The translations under genes and the position numbers were made by a program. A stretch of DNA of 64,000 nt from Phycisphaerales bacterium (GTDB lineage Bacteria; Planctomycetota; Phycisphaerae; Phycisphaerales; SM1A02). The notes below the pieces were generated by a model. It was not told the DNA's origin, searched no databases, and saw only the letters and a list, made by a program, of their open reading frames with translations. The DNA lies in the NCBI GenBank assembly GCA_029260575.1, contig JAJDDB010000009.1:310001-374000 (forward strand). Direction: 5' to 3'. This document shows, piece by piece, positions 8,412 to 16,760 of this stretch (the first letter of the stretch is position 1; the number at the start of each line of letters is the position of its first letter).

Positions 8412-9044
8412 TCACGCTGCTTCTGCGAATCCGCCGGGCGACTTCGGCGAGTCCATCTTCTGTATATCCGCATGCACTCGTTCGATGACCCGATCGAGCG
8501 CAACATCAAGCGTCTGGTTGGATTCGCCCAATCCATCTCCCAGCTGCCACTCAACGATCTGCGCGGTGACGAGGTCTCCGCCCATGCAGTATTCCATCGC
8601 GCGTCGCGCGATCATTGCCTGGGCTGCCCGTTCCAGAGCCATAGCAGCTGAAAGCCGCATGGTCGGCGGATCGGATTCATCTGCATTGTTGTTTTCATGG
8701 CCGGCGTTGGTTGTGAGGTAATCCATGAGCGCCCGGATTGCCAGTGCTGTCGCCGCGATGCGATCGTCGTCTGTGGCATCGTCAGAGCCGAACAGCCCAT
8801 TGTGGTCCTGCAGCATTACGAGCCAACTGATCAGCCGATCCCCCTCCACGGATCGGCTGTCATAGCTCAGCTCAAGATATCTCTGCACAGCGAGCGCCAG
8901 CGAAGCTGGACATGCCACCGCTTCTGAGCAAAGCCGCTGGCGAATCGTCGCATCGCATGGTCTTCCGTTGTCCAATACCCGTTGAAGCAAACGTGCATAT
9001 TGCTTGTGTTCTGCCATTCGAAGAATCTGTGCTCGGCTGATCAT
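8412..9044 (-). CDS. Hypothetical protein with a possible alpha/alpha-toroid repeat
   Basis: A 210-residue cytosolic protein without signal peptide or membrane segment. Mostly helical, rich in Ala/Leu/Asp. One segment, WLVMLQDHNGLFGSDDATDD followed by RIAATALAIRALMDYL, resembles a single repeat of terpene-cyclase/prenyltransferase-like alpha-alpha toroids, but I see no full domain. The ATG is chosen because GGAGG lies four bases upstream; a longer reading nine codons upstream has no ribosome site. It converges on the 6782-8335 gene and is otherwise isolated. Function not recognised. Confidence 0.72.
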   Translation of the reverse strand: MISRAQILRMAEHKQYARLLQRVLDNGRPCDATIRQRLCSEAVACPASLALAVQRYLELSYDSRSVEGDRLISWLVMLQDHNGLFGSDDATDDDRIAATALAIRALMDYLTTNAGHENNNADESDPPTMRLSAAMALERAAQAMIARRAMEYCMGGDLVTAQIVEWQLGDGLGESNQTLDVALDRVIERVHADIQKMDSPKSPGGFAEAA

Positions 9045-9338
9045 GGTGCCTCCAATCATTGCGTCCTGCAATCTTCGTTAGGTATATGATCGGTCGCTTG
9101 CCGCGAATGTCAATAGGTTTTTGTTCGGTATCTCTAAATTCGATATTCTGCAGATGATTGATGGTCACAAATCGAAACCCGGCATCTGGGAATCCGAAGA
9201 ATTCAAAGAACCTGCTTTGCGCGTGCGTCGTCACAGAGCAAGATGCAGGCATGACAAGCCGGCCTTGGTGAGCAAGGATGGGCAACATCTTGGAGTTCCT
9301 ACGGTTCCGGGGGTGGGGCCAGGAAGGAACGAATAGTT

Positions 9339-10271
9339 ATGGCACAGGCAGCAACAGAACCACAACAACAATTCCCGGCCTTTCCAGCCGGACCGCAGTA
9401 CGTCATGGTGCCGGTCGCTCAGTCCAACGGCCTCGGCGTGTTCGGGTTTTTTCTCGCCCTGATCGGCCTGATCATTCCGACTGGTATCGTTGCCCTGCTT
9501 GGTCTTTTGATCAGTCTAGTGGCCCTTGGCAGGTCGCCGCGCGGCTGGGCCATGATGGGCACACTCGTCGGCTTGTTCGGCACGGTGATCTGGCTGGTGA
9601 TTGATATCGCAGCCGTCCTTGTCGGTTTGATCGCAGTAATCGGTATCGGTCTGGGTCTTTCGGCCGGGTTCCTGATGACCCAGCCGGAGGTGGTTGAAAT
9701 CACCAGCGACATGCTCAACACCGCCATTGCGGTCGAGCATCGTTATGAAAGTGATGATGAGATGCCGGCAAGTCTGGATGGGCTGGGCTTGTCCGCTGCG
9801 GCCCTCGTTGATCCGTGGGGCACGAGCTATCGGTATGAACTGCGAGATCGAGACAACACGAACAGCCGCGATGAGCTTCGATTCGAGCTCACCAGTGCGG
9901 GCCCGGACACGGCGTTCGGCACCGATGATGACATCCTGCTCAGCAAGCTTGATCGACTATGGGAAAACGCATTTGAGACCTTCGAAGACAAGATGGAAGA
10001 GTTGAATTCGAAGGTGGAGTCGTTGCAGCGCAACGGCCGGTATACGTATTCACATAACGATGATTCGGCCGCTAGGTTCAGTATTGGCGATTCACGTGCA
10101 GCGATCGTCGTGACGCCGGATGCTCCTGCGCCGCCAAACGCGCCTGCATCCAGCTACGCAGACACATATGAACGTCGCGCTGAGCAGGCGATCGAGGGTG
10201 ACATCGCTGATGAGAAGACAGTCGACCCGCAAGCGGTTGAAGAAGAGAACCCAAACCACGGTCCGGCTTGA
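9339..10271 (+). CDS. Two-helix membrane protein with GspG-like C-terminal domain
   Basis: A 310-residue protein. Residues 1-30 are Gln/Pro-rich; two close hydrophobic hairpin segments span about 30-65 and 70-110 (DUF4190-like). Then a soluble part reads VDPWGTSYRYELRDRD ... FELTSAGPDTAFGTDDDILL, which is the C-terminal pattern of the major pseudopilin GspG (D-P-W-G-x-x-Y and S-x-G-x-D-x-x-x-G-T-D-D-D-I, a calcium-binding loop). There is no type IV prepilin signal. The end is a Glu-rich linker and a low-complexity tail. GGAAGGA lies upstream of the ATG and a terminator follows. The combination is unusual; function unknown. Confidence 0.78.
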   Translation: MAQAATEPQQQFPAFPAGPQYVMVPVAQSNGLGVFGFFLALIGLIIPTGIVALLGLLISLVALGRSPRGWAMMGTLVGLFGTVIWLVIDIAAVLVGLIAVIGIGLGLSAGFLMTQPEVVEITSDMLNTAIAVEHRYESDDEMPASLDGLGLSAAALVDPWGTSYRYELRDRDNTNSRDELRFELTSAGPDTAFGTDDDILLSKLDRLWENAFETFEDKMEELNSKVESLQRNGRYTYSHNDDSAARFSIGDSRAAIVVTPDAPAPPNAPASSYADTYERRAEQAIEGDIADEKTVDPQAVEEENPNHGPA

Positions 10272-10342
10272 AACAAAGGACCGATCTCAGGCCCGCCATT
10301 CTGGCAGAAGTCGCCTGAGCCATCGACAAATCAGCCAGTCAA

Positions 10343-10376
10343 AACCGCTTTGACATCGCTTCAAGGCGGTTTTTTG
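10343..10376 (+). terminator. Rho-independent terminator after the 9339-10271 gene
   Basis: An 11-base stem AACCGCTTTGA / TCAAGGCGGTT with one G-T pair and a seven-base loop, followed by TTTTTT. It separates the membrane-protein gene from dnaK. Confidence 0.9.
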
Positions 10377-10499
10377 CTGGCATCACCATTGCAACGGTGT
10401 TTGGCACGGCATCCTTCAGCCTTTCGCGGGCGTAAGGCATGCCCAACTTTCCGGGGATGCAATCACACATAACCAGCCATTTGGAAGGTAGAAATAGAT

Positions 10500-12425
10500 A
10501 TGTCAAAAATCATCGGAATCGATCTGGGTACAACCAATTCCGTGGTGGCGCTGATGGAAGGCGATCAGCCGAAGGTGCTGATCAACTCTTCGGGCAATCG
10601 CACCACGCCGTCCGTCGTCGCATTCACCGACAAGGGTGAGCGTCTCGTCGGCCAGCCGGCCAAGCACCAGCAGGTCACCAACCCCAAGCACACCGTCTTC
10701 TCGATCAAGCGTTTCATGGGTCGTCGTCACAACGAGGTCCAGGCCGAAGAGAAGCTCGTGCCATACGAAGTCGTCGGCGGCGCTGATGAACCGGTCAAGG
10801 TCAAAGCCCGCGATAAGACGTACACACCGCAGGAAGTCAGCGCGATGATTCTGCGCGAACTGAAGAAGGTGGCTGAAGACTATCTCGGCGAAACCGTTGA
10901 GAAAGCGGTCATCACAGTTCCCGCGTATTTCAACGACAGTCAGCGCCAGGCGACAAAGGAAGCCGGCGAGATTGCCGGCCTCACCGTCGAGCGCATCATT
11001 AACGAACCGACTGCTGCGGCTTTGGCCTACGGGCTTGAGAAAAAGAAGAACGCCAAGATCGCGGTCTTCGATCTCGGTGGCGGTACGTTCGATATCTCCA
11101 TTCTCGATATCGGCGACGGCGTATTTGAAGTGCTCTCGTCCAACGGCGACGGGCATCTCGGTGGTGATGACTTCGATCAGCGCATCATCGATTTCGTTGC
11201 TGATGAATTCAAGAAGAAGGAAGGCATCAACATCCGCAGTGATGCAATGGCGCTGCAGCGACTCAAGGAAGCTGCGGAAAAGGCCAAGCAGGAACTGAGC
11301 CAGCAAATGGAAACCACAATCAATCTGCCGTTCATCACAGCGGATCAGAATGGTCCCAAGCACCTACAGGAGCAGATCACCCGCGCGAAGTATGAAAGCC
11401 TGTGTGCGGATCTGTTCGATCGGCTGCGCGGCCCGTGTGAGACGGCGCTTAAAGATGCAAAGCTCAGCCCGAACGATGTCGGAGAAGTCGTCATGGTCGG
11501 CGGCTCGACGCGCATGCCCAAAGTGCAGGAAATTGCTAAGAAGATCTTCGACACGCAGGAACTCGATAAGTCCATCAACCCCGATGAAGTCGTCGCGATT
11601 GGCGCAGCCATTCAGGGCGGCGTCTTGCAGGGTGATGTCAAAGATGTGCTGCTTCTTGATGTGACGCCGTTGTCACTGGGCGTGGAAACGCTCGGCGGCG
11701 TAATGACCGCGCTCATCGAAAAGAACACAACCATTCCGACATCCAAGAACGAAGTTTTCTCAACCGCTGCGGACAATCAGACCAGTGTGACCATTCACGT
11801 GCTGCAGGGTGAACGCGAGTTCGCCAAGGACAACCGGTCGCTCGGCCGATTCGATCTGACCGGCATCGCGGCCGCGCCGCGCGGCCTGCCACAAGTTGAA
11901 GTGGAATTTGCCATCGATGCCAACGGCATTCTGAACGTGACCGCCACTGACAAGGCGACCAGCAAGAGCCAGAACATCGAGATCAAGGGTTCAACAGGTC
12001 TGTCAGACGCGGAAATCGAACAGATGAAGCACGATGCGGAAGAGCACGCAGGCGAAGACAAAGCCCGTCGTGAGATGGTCGACATGAAGAATCAGGCAGA
12101 GCACTTGGTGTACACATCCAAGAAGCAGCTTGAAGAGCATGGTGAGAAGGTGTCCACAGAAGCCCGCAGCAACATCGAGAGCGCCATCAGCAACCTTGAA
12201 GAAAAGGTCAAGGGCGATGACAAGGACGCAATCGAAGCGGCGCTCAAGCAGTTGAACGAGGCGATCCCGGAACTTGGCAAGGCCGTCTATGAAGCGACTG
12301 CAGCTGACACCGCAGCAGACGCAACCGGCGGTGAAGCAGCGGATGCAACCGGCGAAACATCTGGCGCAGATGACGATGTCATCGACGCGGAATATGAAGT
12401 GAAGGACGAGAACAACAAGTCGTAA
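10500..12425 (+). CDS. dnaK: Chaperone DnaK (Hsp70)
   Basis: A 641-residue Hsp70, the expected length. ATPase signatures are all present: GIDLGTTNS near residue 5, [12 protein letters not shown]-type segment ([12 protein letters not shown]) near 190 and [14 protein letters not shown] near 330. The substrate-binding domain ([15 protein letters not shown]) and helical lid follow, ending in an Ala/Thr/Gly spacer and an acidic tail ([18 protein letters not shown]). It folds nascent and stressed proteins with GrpE and DnaJ, neither of which is next to it. A strong terminator follows, so it is monocistronic. I looked for a CIRCE operator upstream and found none. Confidence 0.98.
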   Translation: MSKIIGIDLGTTNSVVALMEGDQPKVLINSSGNRTTPSVVAFTDKGERLVGQPAKHQQVTNPKHTVFSIKRFMGRRHNEVQAEEKLVPYEVVGGADEPVKVKARDKTYTPQEVSAMILRELKKVAEDYLGETVEKAVITVPAYFNDSQRQATKEAGEIAGLTVERIINEPTAAALAYGLEKKKNAKIAVFDLGGGTFDISILDIGDGVFEVLSSNGDGHLGGDDFDQRIIDFVADEFKKKEGINIRSDAMALQRLKEAAEKAKQELSQQMETTINLPFITADQNGPKHLQEQITRAKYESLCADLFDRLRGPCETALKDAKLSPNDVGEVVMVGGSTRMPKVQEIAKKIFDTQELDKSINPDEVVAIGAAIQGGVLQGDVKDVLLLDVTPLSLGVETLGGVMTALIEKNTTIPTSKNEVFSTAADNQTSVTIHVLQGEREFAKDNRSLGRFDLTGIAAAPRGLPQVEVEFAIDANGILNVTATDKATSKSQNIEIKGSTGLSDAEIEQMKHDAEEHAGEDKARREMVDMKNQAEHLVYTSKKQLEEHGEKVSTEARSNIESAISNLEEKVKGDDKDAIEAALKQLNEAIPELGKAVYEATAADTAADATGGEAADATGETSGADDDVIDAEYEVKDENNKS

Positions 12426-12458
12426 GTGTTGTTCGACAATTCACACGCATACAACAAG

Positions 12459-12493
12459 ACCCGCGCGGCACACACCCGCGCGGGTTTTCTTTT
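12459..12493 (+). terminator. Rho-independent terminator of dnaK
   Basis: A ten-base GC stem ACCCGCGCGG / CCGCGCGGGT with a seven-base loop followed by TTTTCTTTT, 34 bases past the dnaK stop. Confidence 0.93.
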
Positions 12494-12497
12494 CGTC

Positions 12498-12517
12498 ATG
12501 CCTGCGAATGCAGGCAT
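12498..12517. repeat. REP-like palindrome
   Basis: A perfect eight-base inverted repeat ATGCCTGC-GAAT-GCAGGCAT, flanked by GTC and CCAG. The sequence has the form of the widespread intergenic 'GTCAT-n-GCGAAnGC-n-ATCCAG' palindromes known from many bacteria. Only one copy is seen here, directly after the dnaK terminator. Confidence 0.55.
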
Positions 12518-12573
12518 CCAGCGATCGTGCAATGGGCTCCATTGCCTTGCACGTCGGATGTTTGCGAAGCGGA

Positions 12574-14445
12574 TCAATCGTTGTCTGATTGAGTCGCCCT
12601 GACCGTAATCAGATCATTCGGCTGAACCACGACGTCGTGTGTCAGGCGATCGGTAAGAAACTCGGCGAGCGACATGTCCAGGACCGTCAAGTCATCGCCA
12701 TCTGATTGCCGTCGAACCATTATCAGTTGACGTGGATCATCCGTTTCATTCATGCCCGCGGCAGCGAGAATTCGACTGACAGTCAGTTCACCATTCCTGG
12801 GCAGGTTAAAGACGCCGCTTCGTTCAACATCTCCTTGGAGATATACCACGCCGCCACTGCCGGGAGACTGCAGTGCTGCTCGTTTTCGTGCATCTCGGAA
12901 GGCAGTGAGTTCTGCTTCAAAATCAGAACTCTTGCGATCGAGCACATGCACAATCTCGCCGCCGGTGAGTGGGCGACCTCGCGAAGGATCATTGAGAATT
13001 GCACCGAGTGTCGCGTCATAGTCGAGGATCCACCTCCGGTCCTTCGCTTGCAGCAGCAGGACATGTGCGTCGTCAGCTGTTGCGCCCCCGGCAGCCGCAA
13101 CAGCTCTGGCAAGTGTCAAAGAAGTCGTCGTTGAGACAGCGTACGCGCCTGGCCGTTGAACATGCCCCCGTACCACGACTGTCGTGGGTGTGGGCAATGC
13201 CGCAGCAGCCGAAGGCTTGTCGCCTATGCTGGTGTCTCTGTTCGGCGCGGGTGTCCGCTCCGATTCGTCTTTGGACTCGGAAACTATGATCACAGCGTCC
13301 GCTGACAACGGGAACGGTCCATAATTGTACGATGGATCCATGTACTTCGGGCGGATTGTCCCTCCGGACGATCGGCCGGTGCCATACATAATCCACCTCG
13401 CCTGCACGTCTTCCATTTCGGCGAAGCCGACGCGATTCAGAACGTCCTGCACGGTCAGTTCTGCATCTTTTGGAAGATCGAATCGCTGGGGTTTGTCACC
13501 GACTCCCAAGACGTGCATGTGTTGGGGCGGGCCGTTTGCAAGTCGATCGGTATATGCAGCGGTGACGCGCTCGTAGATCAGTGGTTGCTCCAGCCAAGGC
13601 TGCATCACCTGCGACATTTCCGGAGTCAGATGTCGCAGCACCGATTCGTAATATATGGCAATCCGGTCCTCTGCACGCGGCTGCCAACGAATGGACAGTT
13701 GAATCGAGGGCCGCTGGTAACTCTGTCCTGGTGATGATGGTGAAATCGAGAGCCGCACAGCAGCGCTCGAGTCATCACTGCGGATTGCGCGGCGTTCGAA
13801 GTTCAAGCTGAAGTGTAACTGGACCGCCGGCACGTCAAAACGGCTGGCCGGGCTCGCACTGCGCTTGACAAATCCCTCCGGTGGACCGGCGCTTGAGTCA
13901 TTCACGAACAAATACGCGAGTTCATTCGGCACTTCCTGGGCACTGACGAGTCGCCAGATACCGACCAGATTGCGCATGTCGTAGTCGATTTCGCGTGCGA
14001 CGGCATCGTCCTGCAGTTCTGCACGGGCGCCAACTGCAGGCGTGTTCTGAAGTTGCTCAATGATCGCTTCGAGCTTCATCTGCGACAACTGCGTCGTGAT
14101 ATCCTGCAGCGCCAGTGTGTTATAGCGCTGCGTCACGAACACCTGCACGCCTACGCCGATCACGATAAGCAGAAGAACGATGGTCATGGCAATATTGATG
14201 CGCTGCAGCATGATGCGCTCCTTCAATGCAATTCGCCGGCAACGCGCCCGCCATTTGGCTACGTTGCCAAAACGTTTGTGTGCAATTCGTTTGGCTGAAT
14301 CCGCATCGCGCCCGGCAGCGCGTTCTTCGGCTTCCAGCATCGTCAGGTGAAACGCAAACTCATCATCAATGTCGCAATTCACCTGCTGCGGCGTGCGCGG
14401 ATCGACCGGCGGAAGCATTTGGCGGATGGTGTCGGTGATCGCCAT
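12574..14445 (-). CDS. Permease-prefix / SLBB-domain membrane protein
   Basis: A 623-residue protein. Residues about 25-80 (DDEFAFHLTMLEAEERAAGR ... AHKRFGNVAKWRARCR) match the 'permease prefix domain' normally found before ABC permeases next to PadR regulators. One membrane segment follows (about 82-108, IAMTIVLLLIVIGVGVQVFV), then a long extracytoplasmic part ending in SLBB-type modules (VVVRGHVQRPGAYAVSTTTS near 425; VYLQGDVERSGVFNLPRNGE near 530; ending with VVQPNDLITVRA). SLBB domains occur in polysaccharide export proteins. It starts four bases after the padR stop, so it is in the PadR operon. Partner and substrate unknown. Confidence 0.8.
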   Translation of the reverse strand: MAITDTIRQMLPPVDPRTPQQVNCDIDDEFAFHLTMLEAEERAAGRDADSAKRIAHKRFGNVAKWRARCRRIALKERIMLQRINIAMTIVLLLIVIGVGVQVFVTQRYNTLALQDITTQLSQMKLEAIIEQLQNTPAVGARAELQDDAVAREIDYDMRNLVGIWRLVSAQEVPNELAYLFVNDSSAGPPEGFVKRSASPASRFDVPAVQLHFSLNFERRAIRSDDSSAAVRLSISPSSPGQSYQRPSIQLSIRWQPRAEDRIAIYYESVLRHLTPEMSQVMQPWLEQPLIYERVTAAYTDRLANGPPQHMHVLGVGDKPQRFDLPKDAELTVQDVLNRVGFAEMEDVQARWIMYGTGRSSGGTIRPKYMDPSYNYGPFPLSADAVIIVSESKDESERTPAPNRDTSIGDKPSAAAALPTPTTVVVRGHVQRPGAYAVSTTTSLTLARAVAAAGGATADDAHVLLLQAKDRRWILDYDATLGAILNDPSRGRPLTGGEIVHVLDRKSSDFEAELTAFRDARKRAALQSPGSGGVVYLQGDVERSGVFNLPRNGELTVSRILAAAGMNETDDPRQLIMVRRQSDGDDLTVLDMSLAEFLTDRLTHDVVVQPNDLITVRATQSDND

Positions 14446-14448
14446 GCC

Positions 14449-14811
14449 TCACCCCGTAATAGTTCGCGCCGGTTCGGCGTCGCCGAGCACTTTGTCCACC
14501 GCTGCGGTCAGCACAGACCAGCGCTGGAGTTCGCATGCCAGTTGCCTGCGACCTTTGGCCGACAATCGATAGAACTTTGCCCGTCGGTTGTTCTCACTGC
14601 GTTTCCATGTGCTCGTGACAAACCCCCTGCGTTCCAGACGATGCAGAGCAGGGTAGAGCGAACCTTCTTCGACGTTGAGCACCTGGTCACTGATTTGCCG
14701 AATCCGGCGAACGATGCCATAGCCGTGATTCGGACCGCTACTCAGCGTCTTGAGAATCATCATGTCCAGCGTGCCCGGCAACAGCTCGGGCGGGGGAGTG
14801 GCTTGGGTCAT
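14449..14811 (-). CDS. PadR-family transcriptional regulator
   Basis: A 120-residue winged-helix repressor. ELLPGTLDMMILKTLSSGPN HGYG, then EEGSLYPALHRLERRGFVTS and the KFYRLSAKGRRQL wing are diagnostic of PadR proteins. The ATG is chosen over upstream in-frame codons because AGGGGAAACC lies just upstream and because a promoter and palindrome end about 20 bases before it. It heads an operon with the permease-prefix/SLBB gene, a PadR-linked arrangement well known for such prefixes. Autorepression through the palindrome overlapping the promoter is inferred. The inducer is unknown. Confidence 0.9.
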   Translation of the reverse strand: MTQATPPPELLPGTLDMMILKTLSSGPNHGYGIVRRIRQISDQVLNVEEGSLYPALHRLERRGFVTSTWKRSENNRRAKFYRLSAKGRRQLACELQRWSVLTAAVDKVLGDAEPARTITG

Positions 14812-14828
14812 GGTTTCCCCTTGTGTAT

Positions 14829-14856
14829 CTATGGGAATAGTATCGCGTTCCCATAG
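14829..14856. promoter_or_regulatory. Candidate PadR operator (inverted repeat)
   Basis: A perfect nine-base inverted repeat, CTATGGGAA / TTCCCATAG, with a ten-base spacer. It spans the -10 box and most of the spacer of the padR promoter, so a bound dimer would block RNA polymerase. Arm length and position fit PadR autoregulation; the assignment is inference. Confidence 0.75.
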
Positions 14857-14864
14857 TCTGTCAA
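14837..14864 (-). promoter_or_regulatory. Sigma-70-type promoter of the padR operon
   Basis: On the minus strand TTGACA (14864-14859) and TACTAT (14842-14837) are separated by 16 bases, 26 bases before the padR ATG. This is the clearest consensus promoter in the window. Confidence 0.78.
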
Positions 14865-14896
14865 GGGGAGTGCTGCCGACCGGCCGAAGTTCATAG

Positions 14897-14929
14897 AAAA
14901 AACGCCCATGCCGAACATGGCGCGGGCGC
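14897..14929 (-). terminator. Rho-independent terminator of the DUF1579 gene
   Basis: On the minus strand a stem of eight pairs with one bulge (GCGCCATG-type arm / CATGGGCG) is followed by TTTTTT, 27 bases past the DUF1579 stop and just before the padR promoter. Confidence 0.78.
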
Positions 14930-14955
14930 TGAAGATCAAATAGAACGATCATGCC

Positions 14956-15471
14956 CTACGCGCGGCTGTACTGGATCTCCATCGTTTTGAATTCACCTTG
15001 CGGGGTCTGGAAATACATCTCCATGGTGTGGTGATCCTTGTCCTTGAGCGTGATGACCGTGCGTTTGTTCATGGGTTGGCCGGTCTCGGGGTTGGCGAAG
15101 GCGCCTTGCATCGTCCAGACTTTGCCGGCGGCATCGACCTGTCCCTTGTCCGACTGCATCATCGTGCAGGCAGTGTCCATCCAGATGCCTTCGTATTCAT
15201 TGGTCACGGTGTTGTAACCCCAAAAGCCCCGGCCGGCGAAGTCGCCGAACGGCCCGTCGTCGCCTTCGGTCGAATACGTCTGCTTCACATACCGCCCGCC
15301 GAGATCCCATTCGTTGACCATCGCGCCTTTGGATTCGCTCGGCTCGCCGGGACCCATCCACATTTTCACGGTCGCTTTGAATGTGCCGACAAACGGCTCG
15401 AGTTTCTTGTGCATCTCGCCCGGCTGCATTGGTGTCATACACTCAGCCTGCTTTGCTTCCTGTGTTGTCAT
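14956..15471 (-). CDS. DUF1579 family protein
   Basis: A 171-residue protein of the DUF1579 type: HKKLEPFVGTFKATVKMWMG, then GRYVKQTYSTE and the GFWGYNTVTNEYEGIWMDT segment, a single lipocalin-like beta-barrel. Family members are conserved but of unknown function. There is no signal peptide; the N-terminus has two Cys-free, Met-rich turns (ECMTPMQPGEM). CAGGAG lies upstream of the ATG. It is followed by its own terminator and is preceded by the BI-1 gene on the same strand, about 50 bases away, so the two may form one transcript. Confidence 0.88.
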   Translation of the reverse strand: MTTQEAKQAECMTPMQPGEMHKKLEPFVGTFKATVKMWMGPGEPSESKGAMVNEWDLGGRYVKQTYSTEGDDGPFGDFAGRGFWGYNTVTNEYEGIWMDTACTMMQSDKGQVDAAGKVWTMQGAFANPETGQPMNKRTVITLKDKDHHTMEMYFQTPQGEFKTMEIQYSRA

Positions 15472-15522
15472 TGCCTGCTCCTGTGTTCTCCACGATTGTC
15501 CGTTGTATGACCAATTTGATTC

Positions 15523-16341
15523 TCAATCTCGCAGCAACATCTGCACACGGAACGCGAGCTTGACTGATTCGTAATAAATCCACGCAATCGTCACCAGCAG
15601 CGCGAATCCGCAGTACCACTCCATGTACTTGGGTGATCCTGCCGCAACGCGGTCTTCCACAAGTTTGAAATCCAGGATCAGCGTCAGCGCAGCCACGACA
15701 AGGAACAACGCGTTCAGTCCCAGACCGATCCACGCTGCTGTGCCGCCCTGAAGAGCACTGCCCAGTGAGACAAACGGCAGCTCCCGGCCGAACAGCAACA
15801 ACACCCACGACAACATGTAGGTAACGAAGATGCCGAACACCAATGTGCCGACGACTGCCTGGAACGTCTTCGTCGGTTTGATGATGCGCGCTGCATACAA
15901 CCCGAGCATGGCAAGCGTCATCGATACAGTGATAAGTACCGCCTGCAGCGCCAGCCCCGGCACAGCGACTCCCTGGTTGATGAGGATCTGGTCCAGCAGA
16001 CTCGTCAACGTGCCGAGAAATGCACCTTCGACAATTGCATACAGCGGACCGACCACCGGCGAAAGCTGCGGTTTACCCGCAAGCAGAAAGTACGCACCTA
16101 TCCCCAGAATCATTGATGCAAGTGCGCTGACCAAAAGCACCGGATACGTCGTCGGCAGGAACATGTACGCAACTGCTCCGGCGGCGGCGGTGATCAACAC
16201 CAAAATGGCCGTCTTGTTCACCACGCCGCTGACGGTTGCCGTGGCAGGGCGCGTGATCGGCCTGCCTTCGCCGTCAATGCCGCCGTACATCTGCTGAAAT
16301 GCATCGTCATTGTTCAGTGCAGGGTTTGATGATTCCCACAT
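15523..16341 (-). CDS. Bax inhibitor-1 / YccA-family membrane protein
   Basis: A 272-residue protein with a soluble N-terminus of about 40 residues (SSNPALNNDDAFQQM, typical of the subfamily) and seven hydrophobic segments from residue 45 to the C-terminus. FLGTLTSLLDQ, FQAVVGTLVFGIFVTYMLSW and the late DFKLVEDRVAAGSPKYMEWY with two acidic residues match bacterial BI-1/YccA-like proteins. Eukaryotic and some bacterial relatives are pH-sensitive calcium leak channels; the role here is not known. It precedes the DUF1579 gene on the same strand. Confidence 0.88.
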   Translation of the reverse strand: MWESSNPALNNDDAFQQMYGGIDGEGRPITRPATATVSGVVNKTAILVLITAAAGAVAYMFLPTTYPVLLVSALASMILGIGAYFLLAGKPQLSPVVGPLYAIVEGAFLGTLTSLLDQILINQGVAVPGLALQAVLITVSMTLAMLGLYAARIIKPTKTFQAVVGTLVFGIFVTYMLSWVLLLFGRELPFVSLGSALQGGTAAWIGLGLNALFLVVAALTLILDFKLVEDRVAAGSPKYMEWYCGFALLVTIAWIYYESVKLAFRVQMLLRD

Positions 16342-16760
16342 GGTGTATCTACTCCGCGTGCTTTAGGGTTTCGCTGGACCGCTTGAACAAATAATAGTCT
16401 CGTCGACTCGTGCACAGCGGTCAATTTTTCGGTCAGATCGCAGCGAGAATTGCTGCTGCAAGTATGAACTTGGCCAGAAACGTCAGTAGACCGACGACGA
16501 TTGCCTCGGTGATCTCGATTTCAAGAATCGATGCAAGCAACGATATGTAGATTGCTGCAGGTTCGAGTCCGTACGTCACTTCAGTTCGTGAATCATCCAC
16601 GATTCACCCCCCATGTGGCAGCAGAATTCGTGCCGCACCACCGCCGCCGTCCGCTGCACCTGCAACTCGCTGGCCGCTCAGCAGTGTATCATCACTGTCA
16701 GAACACTTTCGTAACACGAACAATTCACGACGACCATGCCCGCTTTCAGGATTTCTCCAA
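16342..16760. other. Divergent intergenic region upstream of pepC
   Basis: About 420 bases between the BI-1 gene (minus) and pepC (plus). It contains the candidate 55-codon gene at 16433-16600 on the minus strand; apart from this I see no feature. Both promoters should lie here. Confidence 0.45.
16433..16600 (-). CDS. Candidate small hydrophobic protein (55 aa)
   Basis: A 55-codon reading frame with GTG start, preceded by GGGGGGTGA a few bases upstream. The product starts with a polar stretch (DDSRTEVTYGLEPAA) and continues as two hydrophobic segments separated by acidic residues (IYISLLASILEIEI, then AIVVGLLTFLAKFILAAAIL). It resembles a small membrane or amphipathic peptide. I do not recognise a family. 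It is short and could be chance; the ribosome site and the clean hydrophobic pattern are the support. Confidence 0.42.
   Translation of the reverse strand: MDDSRTEVTYGLEPAAIYISLLASILEIEITEAIVVGLLTFLAKFILAAAILAAI

Noticed and set aside
10381-10499. Search for a CIRCE operator before dnaK
   Set aside because: No TTAGCACTC / GAGTGCTAA arms are present.
16555-16576. GGTTCGAGTCCG, like a tRNA T-loop
   Set aside because: The flanking bases do not pair into a five-base stem and no acceptor or anticodon arm is found; it lies in the candidate small gene.
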